This document shows, piece after piece, positions 21,397 through 30,900 of a DNA stretch of 64,000 nucleotides; within the stretch, counting starts at the first letter, position 1, and each line of letters starts with the position of its first letter. The position numbers were made by a program, and so were the translations under genes. Below the pieces are notes generated by a model. It saw only the letters and a list, made by a program, of their open reading frames with translations. It did no database searches and was not told the DNA's origin. The stretch is from the NCBI RefSeq assembly GCF_007741515.1, contig NZ_CP036263.1, forward strand, positions 1,981,001-2,045,000, read 5' to 3'. The stretch comes from Adhaeretor mobilis. Lineage in GTDB: Bacteria > Planctomycetota > Planctomycetia > Pirellulales > Lacipirellulaceae.

Positions 21397-22560
21397 GTGA
21401 ACTGGTTTACTTACGCGATCGCTTTTATTGGCCACGGCTTCCTATGGGTTGCGATTGTCAATCGCGTACACGCTTTTCCAATTCCGCGTCCCGTGCTGAA
21501 GAGCTTTACGCGAGTTTGTGTTTCGTTTTTTGTCGCAATCCCTGTGATGATAGCTCTCGCTCCGCTAACAATGGACTTTATTGTTCCTGAAGGAGGAAGC
21601 CAGTCTCTAGTTTTTGCCTTGGATGTTTTAGCGAAGAACTACGTTTGGCTATGCTGCCTTGTTGCCGTGTGCTCGTTGCTTGCAAAATGTTACGAGGCAC
21701 GCCATCGATATGATTCCCATGTGGTCCTTGAATCAACTACGGAGGAGTTGGATTTCACAAAGGACCTTACTGAGTCACCTTTTCACGGCAAGTTTTCCGC
21801 GCGGATCGAGAAGATTCCTGGCAATCAGACTACTAAGCTCGCCATTGAAAAAAGAAGTTTACTGCTGCCAAACTTTCCGCCTGACCTGAGCGGTTTGAAG
21901 CTCATTCATTTGAGCGACCTCCACATGACCGGTCGATTGGATCGCAGCTACTTCGAGCGACTCACCGAGGAGGTCAACCGTCAGCAGCCCGATGTGATTG
22001 CTCTCACCGGTGACATCGTAGAGAAAACCGAGTGCTGGCCCTGGTTGGAGTCGACGCTAGGGGAAATGAATGCGCGGCTCGGGCGTTACTTTATTATCGG
22101 CAATCACGATCTGTTCATCGATCACGGAGAATCGATTCGTAAGTTAGAGCAACTCGGCTGGACCTACCTCGGCGACGATTGGCACGCTACCGTGTGGGAT
22201 GGTGTGAACGTGGCCCTTGGCGGCAACGAAATGCATTGGAAAGGCCCGCCGGCGGAGCCCCCAGGGAAGCAGCAGGGCGAGTTCCGCCTCGTGCTGACCC
22301 ATTCGCCCGACCAATTCCCTTGGTGTCGCGAAGCAAAAGCCGACCTAGCCCTGGCAGGCCACACGCACGGCGGGCAATTTTGCGTGCCCGTGCTGGGCCC
22401 GATCGTCAGCCCCAGTGTGCACGGCACTCGCTATTGTTGCGGCGTGTTTCGCTTTGGCGAAACTGTGCTGCACGTGAGCCGAGGTGTCAGTGGGAAGATG
22501 CCTTTGCGCTTGAACTGCCCACCAGAACTGGCCGTACTAACACTAACGGTTGACGATTAG
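21397..22560 (+). CDS. Membrane-anchored calcineurin-like metallophosphoesterase
   Basis: Protein of 387 residues. The N-terminal third has three hydrophobic helices (about residues 3-20, 30-50 and 68-95). A metallophosphoesterase domain follows, with all metal-binding motifs: SDLHM (D174, H176), TGDIVEK, IGNHDLF, a His in LTHSPDQF, and GHTHGGQ. Order and spacing match the YkuE-like class of membrane phosphoesterases, which act on lipid or nucleotide-linked phosphates; the substrate is not predictable. The start is GTG 21397, 11 bases after the PAS-GAF-receiver stop, so the two are probably one transcript. Confidence 0.88.
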   Translation: MNWFTYAIAFIGHGFLWVAIVNRVHAFPIPRPVLKSFTRVCVSFFVAIPVMIALAPLTMDFIVPEGGSQSLVFALDVLAKNYVWLCCLVAVCSLLAKCYEARHRYDSHVVLESTTEELDFTKDLTESPFHGKFSARIEKIPGNQTTKLAIEKRSLLLPNFPPDLSGLKLIHLSDLHMTGRLDRSYFERLTEEVNRQQPDVIALTGDIVEKTECWPWLESTLGEMNARLGRYFIIGNHDLFIDHGESIRKLEQLGWTYLGDDWHATVWDGVNVALGGNEMHWKGPPAEPPGKQQGEFRLVLTHSPDQFPWCREAKADLALAGHTHGGQFCVPVLGPIVSPSVHGTRYCCGVFRFGETVLHVSRGVSGKMPLRLNCPPELAVLTLTVDD

Positions 22561-22632
22561 AGATCACCACAAAGGACACGAAGATCACAAAGATTTAGTT
22601 TCGTTTCTTTGTGCCCTTGGTGGTTCCAAAAT
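22561..22632. repeat. Inverted-repeat element (ACCACAAAGGACACGAAG type)
   Basis: A short inverted repeat fills the gap between the convergent metallophosphoesterase and methyltransferase genes. The left arm holds ACCACAAAGGACACGAAG and the right arm CTTTGTGCCCTTGGTGGT. Related arms occur at 25527, 26691 and, more distantly, 31156. It could serve as a hairpin terminator for both genes (inference). Confidence 0.7.
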
Positions 22633-22640
22633 ATAGTGGT

Positions 22641-23390
22641 TTAAACCTTCTCAATCTCTACACAAATGCCACCGGCACGAATTGCCTGGTGCATTTTGGT
22701 GAACCAAAGTTCTTGCTTCCACTTGAGGTTCAACTTCTCGCATAGTCGCATGAGTTCCGCACGATTGTAAGTCCGGCAGCACCACAGGCGGCTTGTCCAA
22801 GCGCCCGAGAAGTTGTCCTCGGTCGTGAGTAAGAACATTCGGCCGCCCTTTTCCAACACGCGAGCCATCTCGGCTAGGCCCGGCTCGGGGTCGGGCAAGT
22901 GCTCCAGCACGTAGCCACAGGTAATGCAGTCAAACGCTCCATCGCGAAATGGCAAGTGCGCGAGGTCCGCTGTCACGAATCGGGGGCTACCATCCTTGAG
23001 GCGATTTCGTGCTCGTCGTAGCATCTGCCGCGATAGGTCGGTGCAGGTGAGCTCCGCTTCCGGATCGGAATAGCGTAGAACATGCCCGGCAAGTTGCCCG
23101 GCACCGCTACCAACATCAAGAATCGACCGGCAGCCGCGCAGGTCGAATTTTCTGTTACGGAAGATTCGCTTGCCCAGTGGGATGTGCAGAGAGAGTGTGC
23201 TGCAGGTTGATAGCAGTGCGCCCTTGGGGCCACTGTAGACGCGTTTCACCTTGCTACGATAATCGTCGCCGCTAAGTTTGCGGATCGCATCGTTCTCGAT
23301 CAGCTTTTGCAGCGAACGCTTGCGAGGCTTTTTTCCACCGCGGCTACGACGTGGCACTTTGGATGGGCTCGATTTCAGGGCGTTGGGCAT
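22641..23390 (-). CDS. Class I SAM-dependent methyltransferase
   Basis: Methyltransferase of 249 residues (Methyltransf_11 type). The basic N-terminus (residues 1-50, many Lys/Arg) precedes motif I, ILDVGSGAGQLAGH (about residue 91). CTDLSRQML (acidic residue for the ribose of SAM), VTADLAHLPFRDGAFD and the post-motif CGYVLEHLPDPEPGLAEMARVLEKGG-like segment follow. The C-terminus keeps the usual strand-turn elements. The substrate is unknown. It is the last gene after the BatA-like gene with an 85-base gap and may be part of that transcript. Start ATG at 23390. Confidence 0.87.
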   Translation of the reverse strand: MPNALKSSPSKVPRRSRGGKKPRKRSLQKLIENDAIRKLSGDDYRSKVKRVYSGPKGALLSTCSTLSLHIPLGKRIFRNRKFDLRGCRSILDVGSGAGQLAGHVLRYSDPEAELTCTDLSRQMLRRARNRLKDGSPRFVTADLAHLPFRDGAFDCITCGYVLEHLPDPEPGLAEMARVLEKGGRMFLLTTEDNFSGAWTSRLWCCRTYNRAELMRLCEKLNLKWKQELWFTKMHQAIRAGGICVEIEKV

Positions 23391-23475
23391 ACTGGTTCCG
23401 TCTCACAGTTTCCGTTTCACAGGCCGCTATCCCCTAAGGACAACGGTACTACTCTTTAGGCCGAGAATCGCAGGC

Positions 23476-25509
23476 TCACACGTACACGCGACGATTGTAT
23501 ATGTACCATTCCAAGACCAGCACGGCCAGTACCGCTACCAGCAGCCACTGCCAAAGCTCCTTACGGGCAGGGCTTTCCCGTTGAGCGGCGTCAACGTCTA
23601 CGTAACCGATAGAAAGCGACTCGACGGTCTGTACCTTGTCCTCGTCGTCCTGACGTACTCGCAGGGGCACATCGCTCTCCTCACGGTCGAAGAGGTTCAC
23701 CGCAAACCGCCGCACCGTCTTCCCACCGGAGGTCACCTCGTAAATGCCAAGTTGATCAGTCTCGTGGAAGGTGAATTTGCCTTTTTCTGGACGCTGTCGT
23801 TCACGTTGCTGGCCGTCGGGTAGGGTGATCGTGACTTCCTTCTCGACGCCCACGAGATTGAGTTCCACGCTTTTGCCGGGACGGAAACTGGAGTCGCGCA
23901 GCTGTGACGCACCGCCCAGATATTCGATCGTGTTGAGGCAAAAGTTGGGGAAGCTGAACGAGCGCGGCCAGTTCGTATTCACATTCACGTTGCCCTCTTG
24001 ATCGACGCCAACTAATTCGAATCCTAGCACGGCATCCTCGAAGGCACCGCGGGGAGCGATCGCGGCAATCGGTCCCTTAGTACTGTCAATGAGTATCGTT
24101 CCCCCCGGCGGCGGATCGACCTCGATCGTGTCGATGATCTGCACGTTGCCAAGTTCCACAAGATTGAGCAACGGGTGGCTGCGCTGCCAGTCGATGATCT
24201 GCGGACCGAACACCGGCTCTTTGCCAGACTCCTCCTGCCAACCGGGCAGCGGCGGAATGCGGCCGATGAACAGAGTGTTGGAGGGTGGCATTTGCTCGGG
24301 AGCGTACTGATCGTAAATGATCAGGTCGAAAACCTCCGCCTGAATCTGGCGTTTCAACTCTTCCTGCTTGAGCTCCTCAGGCGTCACTACCTTGATTTCA
24401 GCGAGTCGTTGGGTGCGTTCCGTGTTCAGAGCGATTTCTAGCGTAGTGTTGCCAGGCGTGACCAAGAGAACTCTCGTGTCGCGCACCGGATCCAGCACGG
24501 CGTAGGCGGTGTTATCGAGATCGAGTGCATCTTTGAAGGCAGCCGGCGCGGTGAGTTTGGCCTGCAGAACTCCACTGGCAACTTCTCCAAGACGAAACGT
24601 ATACGAAGTGCTCTGGCCCGCAGGGCAGTCTACATCGGCTGCGTCGAGCAACGTACCATCAAGCGTGACCACCACTTCCGCCGATGTGTCTTGGGAGCTT
24701 GCGTTGGCAATTTGAACGAACGCTTGGCGCTCGTTCACGGAGTTCTCACTACGCCGAGTATTAAACGCGGTAATCGCCAGGTTTTCTGACTCTGGCGAGC
24801 CAATGGGCAAATACTTGGGCTTGAGATTCCCCAGAGAAAAGCCTTCGACAGGTCCAAATCGCCCGTCGCTGAATAGGAAAAGCTCGACCGGCTCGGGAGC
24901 CGCAGCATCGAACGCAGGGCCGTTCTCCTCAACGATCACTTTCTCCGGGTTGGCGAACCCGTCGGCCAATTCCAATGCTCCGCGAATCTCAGTCTGCCGC
25001 GCGGTAGGTTCGATGCGTTCCAACGCTTTGCGAAGGAGGCGGCGATTGTCGGTAAACTCCTGAGCCAAGTTGGGCCGGTCGGAGAAAGTGACGATCATAG
25101 CGGACATGTCGGACTCAAGTTGATCCACCAATGCCGCAACTTGCTGCTTTGCTGCGTCTAGCCGCGTTGCGTCATCAGCGTCTTCGGTATTCATGCTCGC
25201 CGAGTTGTCGATTACGAAGATAAACTTCTTTCCTTCCAGCCGTTGTCCTTGCCAGCCGGGTCGCAGCAGTGCAAGCATTGCCAGGAGTACCAGCAGCAAC
25301 TGCAAGAGCAACAGCAGGCTCTGCCGCAGTCGTTGCCACAAACTGTTCACGCGTAGGTCTTCAATCACTCGATGCCACAAGTACGTGCTTGGCACTTCCA
25401 GCGGCGTGCGCCGCAGCTTCAAAAAATACAACGCAAAGATCGCCGGCAGCACCAATCCAATGGCGGTCCAAGCAGCAGGGCCAAGCGTGTTACGGAAGAT
25501 GTAATCCAT
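23476..25509 (-). CDS. BatA-like VWA domain membrane protein
   Basis: Inner-membrane protein of 677 residues. The N-terminal BatA region has two helices (about residues 13-30 and 64-82). It is followed by a von Willebrand A domain whose metal site is DNSAS (D101, S103, S105) within FVIDNSASMN. A long beta-rich periplasmic part follows (about 270-640). A C-terminal helix (about 655-670) ends in a short basic tail. Related proteins pair with MoxR ATPases and DUF58 proteins in metal-centre or complex assembly. The open frame extends to 25554, but those residues lie in the repeat; ATG 25509 begins the conserved MDYIF-like start. It follows the DUF58 gene across a 260-base repeat element. Confidence 0.88.
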   Translation of the reverse strand: MDYIFRNTLGPAAWTAIGLVLPAIFALYFLKLRRTPLEVPSTYLWHRVIEDLRVNSLWQRLRQSLLLLLQLLLVLLAMLALLRPGWQGQRLEGKKFIFVIDNSASMNTEDADDATRLDAAKQQVAALVDQLESDMSAMIVTFSDRPNLAQEFTDNRRLLRKALERIEPTARQTEIRGALELADGFANPEKVIVEENGPAFDAAAPEPVELFLFSDGRFGPVEGFSLGNLKPKYLPIGSPESENLAITAFNTRRSENSVNERQAFVQIANASSQDTSAEVVVTLDGTLLDAADVDCPAGQSTSYTFRLGEVASGVLQAKLTAPAAFKDALDLDNTAYAVLDPVRDTRVLLVTPGNTTLEIALNTERTQRLAEIKVVTPEELKQEELKRQIQAEVFDLIIYDQYAPEQMPPSNTLFIGRIPPLPGWQEESGKEPVFGPQIIDWQRSHPLLNLVELGNVQIIDTIEVDPPPGGTILIDSTKGPIAAIAPRGAFEDAVLGFELVGVDQEGNVNVNTNWPRSFSFPNFCLNTIEYLGGASQLRDSSFRPGKSVELNLVGVEKEVTITLPDGQQRERQRPEKGKFTFHETDQLGIYEVTSGGKTVRRFAVNLFDREESDVPLRVRQDDEDKVQTVESLSIGYVDVDAAQRESPARKELWQWLLVAVLAVLVLEWYIYNRRVYV

Positions 25510-25526
25510 AAGGGTAAGTGCTTTTT

Positions 25527-25758
25527 TTGAACCACAGAGGACACGGAGGTTCACAGAGAGTGTTTTATGGGAGCCGCGGATGAACGCAGATCGGACGGAT
25601 TATCTACATTTCTGATTCCAGGGTGATCCTCTAGGGTTCTTTCTACATAGCCAAATTGCAAGACTCTCAATCGATCTGCCTGAATTCGTCGAATTTGCAT
25701 ACACCCGCGTCCCATTCTTCTGTTCCCTCTGTGAACCTCCGTGCTCTCTGTGGTTCAA
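25527..25758. repeat. Inverted-repeat element with 32-base arms
   Basis: Arms of about 32 bases face each other: TTGAACCACAGAGGACACGG at the left (25527-25559) and its near-perfect complement ending CTCTCTGTGGTTCAA at the right (25727-25758). They differ at only two positions by eye. About 170 bases of spacer carry no gene. It lies in the gap between DUF58 and the BatA-like gene on the minus strand. See the related copies at 22561, 26691 and 31156. Confidence 0.85.
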
Positions 25759-25769
25759 GAACAAAGGGC

Positions 25770-26663
25770 TTAACGCACCAAGCCACGTCGTCGCAAGTGC
25801 TGAGCGACCAACTGCTCCACCGGCGTCTGCGTATTGGCCAGCAAGTAGTTCATCCCACGACGGTTGCAAAATTCCTGCACACCACCAGTGAAGGCTTTCA
25901 GCGTGCGATCGTAACGGGCCAATAGTGGGGCGCTCACAGTAATTTCGGCCTCGTCGGCATCCTCACAATCGACCAGCTTCAAATCGCCCTTCACGTCCGG
26001 CTCCAGCTCTTCCTGCGAAAGGATTTGAATGACGTAGCAGTCCATGTCGTGCGACATAAAATAACGCAGAGCCTGCTCGTAGCCACTCTTATCCATCATG
26101 TCGCTCAGCAGCAGTACGATACCACGGCCCGAATTCCGCAGGCAGAAATTCTTCACGCCCTCCGCAAGCGTGGCCGTCTCGCCAGCTTCAATGTTCTCTA
26201 GCTGCTCCAGCATGCGCCAAACATTGTGCCGCCCACGCAGCACGGGCGTGCGCTCACGCGCTTGTTGGCCGAGCGTTTCAATGCGCACTCGGTCTGCCCG
26301 CACGAGGCCAATGAACCCCATTGCGGCGGCCAGTTGTTTGGCGTATTGCAGCTTGCTGGGATCGCCAAAGTCCATCGACATGCTGGCATCGATGAGCGTG
26401 TAAAAGTGCAGGTCCTCTTCTTCCTGGAACAGCTTAATGATCAGCTTGTCGAGCCTTGCGTAAAGATTCCAATCCAGCAACCGTAGATCGTCTCCAGCGA
26501 CGTAATTGCGAAAGTCAGCAAACTCCACGCTCTGCCCCTTGCGCTTGCTGCGGCGCTCTCCTTTGAGTTGCCCGCGGAATATCTTACGCGTGACCAACTC
26601 CAATCGCTCGAGCTGATTAAGCAGCGCGGGGGTCAGCAGTTCAGATTCGGGGGCAGTGGGCAT
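25770..26663 (-). CDS. DUF58 domain protein
   Basis: Cytoplasmic protein of 297 residues of the DUF58 family, a usual partner of MoxR ATPases. The N-terminal helical part ends in RRSKRKGQSVEFADFRNYV, then the hallmark DDLRLLDWNLYARLDKLIIK (residues about 57-76). A VWA-like fold follows with DASMSM as a metal-site-like motif (about residue 93). No membrane helix is present, unlike some DUF58 proteins. Start ATG at 26663. It lies between moxR and the BatA-like gene on the same strand, with inverted-repeat elements in both gaps. Confidence 0.92.
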   Translation of the reverse strand: MPTAPESELLTPALLNQLERLELVTRKIFRGQLKGERRSKRKGQSVEFADFRNYVAGDDLRLLDWNLYARLDKLIIKLFQEEEDLHFYTLIDASMSMDFGDPSKLQYAKQLAAAMGFIGLVRADRVRIETLGQQARERTPVLRGRHNVWRMLEQLENIEAGETATLAEGVKNFCLRNSGRGIVLLLSDMMDKSGYEQALRYFMSHDMDCYVIQILSQEELEPDVKGDLKLVDCEDADEAEITVSAPLLARYDRTLKAFTGGVQEFCNRRGMNYLLANTQTPVEQLVAQHLRRRGLVR

Positions 26664-26690
26664 AGTTCTACAAGACTGAAGCTCTAGTTA

Positions 26691-26834
26691 TTTGAACCAC
26701 GGAGGATACGAAGAGCACGAAGTTCGGATTAATAATTTACACACTGAAAAACGCGGTTGCGGCGGATTGGCCTCGATGTCTATTTAATAGAGCTCATTCT
26801 TCCTCCGTGCTCTCCGTGTCCTCTTTGGTTCAAA
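26691..26834. repeat. Inverted-repeat element between moxR and DUF58
   Basis: The left arm starts TTTGAACCACGGAGGATACG and the right arm ends GTCCTCTTTGGTTCAAA; about 26 of 32 facing bases pair by eye. The spacer is about 75 bases and holds no gene. Arms are of the same family as those at 25527 and 22561. Confidence 0.8.
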
Positions 26835-26860
26835 GCTAAACGGTCTCAAAGACCGTTAAT

Positions 26861-27877
26861 CTAAGCTGCTGAGGCATCGTCCGCTTTCTCGGGCACGTGC
26901 TTGAGGATGTCTATCAGCACGGCATCTGTCTCGATACCCTCGGCTTGGGCCTCAAAGTTGAGAATCACGCGATGACGCAAAGCCGGCAGGAACACGCGGC
27001 GGATGTCGTCGAAACTGACGTTGAAACGGCCGGCGAGCAGCGCTCGGACTTTCGCGGCCAGCGTGATCGTCTGCGCACCGCGTGGGCTGCTGCCCCAGCG
27101 GAGGTACTTGTTCGTGGCAGGCTGTGCGAACGGGCCTTCGGGGTGCGTGGCGAGCGTGAGCCTCACGATGTAATCCTGCACGTGCGGAGCGACGATTACC
27201 TGCCGGACCAGTTGCTGCCACTCGACGATCTCTTTGCCGTCCATGACTTTCTCTGGTTCGATTACTATGCCGCGAGTAGTGCGATCAATGATCGTGGCGA
27301 GTTCTTCTCTGCCAGAATAACCAACGATCAGTTTGAAGAAAAACCGGTCGAGCTGCGCCTCAGGCAGCGGATAGGTGCCCTCTTGCTCCAGCGGGTTTTG
27401 CGTTGCCATGACGAAAAAGGGCGGCTCCATAGGAAACACTTTGCCAGCGATGCTCACGCGTTTTTCCTGCATCGTTTCGAGCATGGCCGATTGGGTCTTT
27501 GGCGTGGCTCGATTGATTTCGTCCGCCAGGCAGATCTGCGTAAAGATGGGCCCTTTTTGAAACTGGAACTCGCGACCTCCCTCGGGCGTTTCGACAACCA
27601 TATTCGTGCCAAGAATATCAGCCGGCATCAAGTCGGGCGTGAACTGGATGCGCGAGAAGTCGAGATCGAGCGTCTGCGAAAGCGTCTTCACGAGCAGAGT
27701 CTTCCCCAAGCCCGGCACGCCTTCCAGTAAACAGTGTCCACCCACAAACAGGCAGGTCAGCACGCCGTGGACGATGTCACTGTGGCCGACAATCACTTTG
27801 CCGATTTCTTCGCGCACCGCTTTGTATCGCTGGGCAAACTGCTCGGCTTGTTGTTCAAGTTTCGCTGCGTCGCTCAT
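26861..27877 (-). CDS. MoxR-family AAA+ ATPase
   Basis: ATPase of 338 residues that acts with DUF58 and VWA proteins as a chaperone-like remodelling machine. Walker A is GVPGLGKT (residues 53-60), Walker B is CLADEINRA, and sensor 1 is ATQNP in FFVMATQNPLEQEGTYPLPE, the hallmark of MoxR. A C-terminal lid domain carries GSSPRGAQTI. All catalytic residues are present and the length is typical. Start ATG at 27877. It lies 110 bases after the giant VWA gene and 197 bases before DUF58. Confidence 0.96.
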   Translation of the reverse strand: MSDAAKLEQQAEQFAQRYKAVREEIGKVIVGHSDIVHGVLTCLFVGGHCLLEGVPGLGKTLLVKTLSQTLDLDFSRIQFTPDLMPADILGTNMVVETPEGGREFQFQKGPIFTQICLADEINRATPKTQSAMLETMQEKRVSIAGKVFPMEPPFFVMATQNPLEQEGTYPLPEAQLDRFFFKLIVGYSGREELATIIDRTTRGIVIEPEKVMDGKEIVEWQQLVRQVIVAPHVQDYIVRLTLATHPEGPFAQPATNKYLRWGSSPRGAQTITLAAKVRALLAGRFNVSFDDIRRVFLPALRHRVILNFEAQAEGIETDAVLIDILKHVPEKADDASAA

Positions 27878-27987
27878 AGGTTTCTCTTCAGAGTTATGCG
27901 TTGATAGGTAGCACCCGGTTGTTTGTAGTTCCGACTGAAGGTGGGACTACGAACAGATAGCTGGATAAACTTCTTTCGATAAATGAT

Positions 27988-30900
27988 TTACCTGTTGTCT
28001 TTGTCCTGGTCACGATCCCGCCAAACTTGCTTCTTCGCTTTAAGGAGTCGCTCAGTATACGAAATTCCCTCGTCCTCTTTTGAATCTTGCCCCATCGCTT
28101 GCGGTTTCGCCGCGGCGGGCTTCAGAACCGCTTCAGTAGCTTGAGGGCCTGTGGAAGCTGCTGTTGCCGATTTGTCCGCAGCTTGCTCGCTCTCAGGTTC
28201 CTCAAATCGCGTTGAAGCTTGTCGGCTAGCAATTTGTTTACCGACTTCCTGCTTGCGACTTCTCAGGCGGGACATCGTTTCAGGCACGGGCGCCTCTACT
28301 TGGCGACGGAGCACAAAGTTGGTGACCTTCAGCCATACAGGTTTCAGCCACTCAAGGTTCAGCTGCACACGGCGGATGAAGATGTCGCTCCAGAATAGGC
28401 AACTCCCCAATACAACAAGCCAGGGCCAGATCGATTGATTCGCCACTGCGGGCGGTAAGTCGAACCTAAATGGGTTAGGCGCGGAGCCATCGTCGCTACT
28501 CGTGGAAACATCGTTGAGCCCGCCCTCGAGGAGTTCCCCCACGGGGCCGTCTCCAGCCTGGAGGTCTGCGAGCGACTCTAGCAGCGTGAGGTTGGTCTCT
28601 GTGTCGCGATACTCGGCCGAGTAGCCGATGTTTACGCCGGTGCGAATCGGCGCTTTGCCTGGGCCCGGGTTCACAACCACTAGGTAGCTGCCAGCTTCTT
28701 CGGAGTCGAATTCGCCAACATAGCGGCCGGGGGCAGTCTGTTCGATGCGCACGGGTAGCGGTTTGCGATCAGGCGTGACTACCGTGGCAGACATCGATTG
28801 ATCGTTGAGGAATTCCTCTTGGGCATCGAGCGCAGTGACGATGATCTGCGTCTTGCCGTCACGAACATCCGTGGCCACGTTGTAGTTGCCCGTGTCGCCG
28901 GTAGGTCGCATGGCCCAACGCACCGCTTGGCTGAACAGTTTGTCGTAGCCGTCCCAGGCAGTCCACTCGTCTGTCCACAGTGCCCCAGCATCAGTGGTAA
29001 GCGCCACGGAGCGGCCCGCGCCGTAGGTCCAGCTAGCAAGGACCGTAGCGTTTTTTTCCATCTCTGGCTTGGGCGCGCGCAAGATCACTTCGACCAACGG
29101 GTTCTCTTTGATGGTAGTCAGTACGTAACCTTTGATGGGCGGAATCGTCGTGATGTCGATTCCCTTAAGTATGTCGTGTTGGGTGACTTCGTACGGCTGA
29201 ACCGGCGGCTTGGGTTCGTAAACCAACGGACGAGAAACGCGGCGAGCTTCTTTCTGATAAATCTTGGGTAGGGCTTTCGCGCTGCTTACGGCGTAATACT
29301 TGCCGCCGGTTCGCTTGGCGATGTCTTGCATGGTCTTGCTACCTAGAGCGCCGTGCGAGCGAACGGCAACCGTGGTAACTTTCGCCTTTTGTTTGATGAG
29401 CGCCTGGATGGTAGAGTTTTTCGGCGGTGTAGGATCGCCATCGCTGATGATAATCATATGCTTCACGGAGACTTCCCCCGGGGGTAGCCCTGCGAATCCT
29501 TTGGCAGCCATCGCCATCGCGCCATCGAAGGCGGGCATATCGCCGATGGCCATGCGATCGACGCGGGCGAGCATCATTTTCCTGTTCGGGCCGGTCCGCA
29601 GCAGGCCGCCCTTGGACTGGCCCCACAGCCATTGGTCGCTACCGTTCCACTGCACCATGCCGCAGAAGTCGCGATTGCCGAGCAGTTTGATCGACTCCAC
29701 CGAGATGCGTTTTTGCCAGTAGTTGCTGTCGGGCATTTCGCCGGCGTGCATCATGAGCACCAACGCCCCAACGGGCACCACCTTCGCGCTCTTGATTTGA
29801 AAATCGACCGGCATGGCCTTCTCCAGTTCCGTACCGTTCCAACCGCCGGCTCCGTAGGTATCTGGTCCGCCGATCATGACTAGTCCGCAACCCAGCTCGC
29901 GTGTATTCCTCACGAGCATTTCAATCTGATCGTCGCTGAAACTGGCCACGTTGTCCGCATCGGAGCCCGAGCTGCGCGACACATTGCCGAGAATCACTGC
30001 GTCGTAGCGTTGTAGTTCTGCAAGCGAAGTGAACAGCCGGTCACTGCCGCGTAGAGTCACCTCGATATCCTTCTCTCGCAGCCGATTGGCCATCGTGTCG
30101 AAGCCGCCAGGTGTTTCCCAGTTTTCGATCAGCAACACGTGTCCTTTGCCCCGCACGTGTGAGAATGCGGTTGCGCGATTGTTTTGTGTCATCCCATCAT
30201 CGGCAGTATTTTCAGGCGAGAAGCGCGCTGTGTACGTGTAGAAATCGGGTTGGTCGATCTTCTCTGAAATGGAGAACACGCGCTTGCCGGGCGGGATCTC
30301 TACGGTGTCTTCAGTGACAATTTCAGTGCGATCGCCCGCGCTGCGCGTGATTATCAGCTTGCCCCGGACCGGTTTGCCACCACTGCCAGAACCTTCGGTT
30401 GATTGATCGTCGTTACTCAGCACGACACGCATCTCGAAAGGTTGCCCACGTCGCACGCCTGAGGGCAAATCGACTTTCTCGACAGCCACTTCACTCCGCG
30501 GGGCGATCATCACAGGCACGACCCACAGGCTTGTGCCAGCGTCGGTTGCGGCTCGCGCTTCGCGATACGCGTCGCCCAGGTTTTGATTTCCGTCGGTCAC
30601 CAGCACAATACGACGAGCAGCGTCATGAGGGAAGATGGCTTGCGCACGCTGAATGGCGGTGCCGACGTCAGAGTATTCTGGATCGAGCAGGCTCTCGACG
30701 CGACCGATCGGGATGTTCACATCGACCAGCGGAACTTCGACCTCTGCGTCTCGACCGAACACGACCACTGCGTAGCGATCGTTTCGGGCCGTGTTCCGAT
30801 TGTTCTCTAGCGAAGCCTTCACATAGTCAAGCATCGCCTCGCGCTGTTCGCCGGGGATGCTCAGTGATTGGTCAAGAAGATAGATGACTGAGAGACGGTC

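Noticed and set aside
22561..26834. CRISPR array suggested by repeated ACCAC-type words
   Set aside because: The repeats are facing arms of separate palindromes, not regularly spaced direct repeats, and no cas gene is present.
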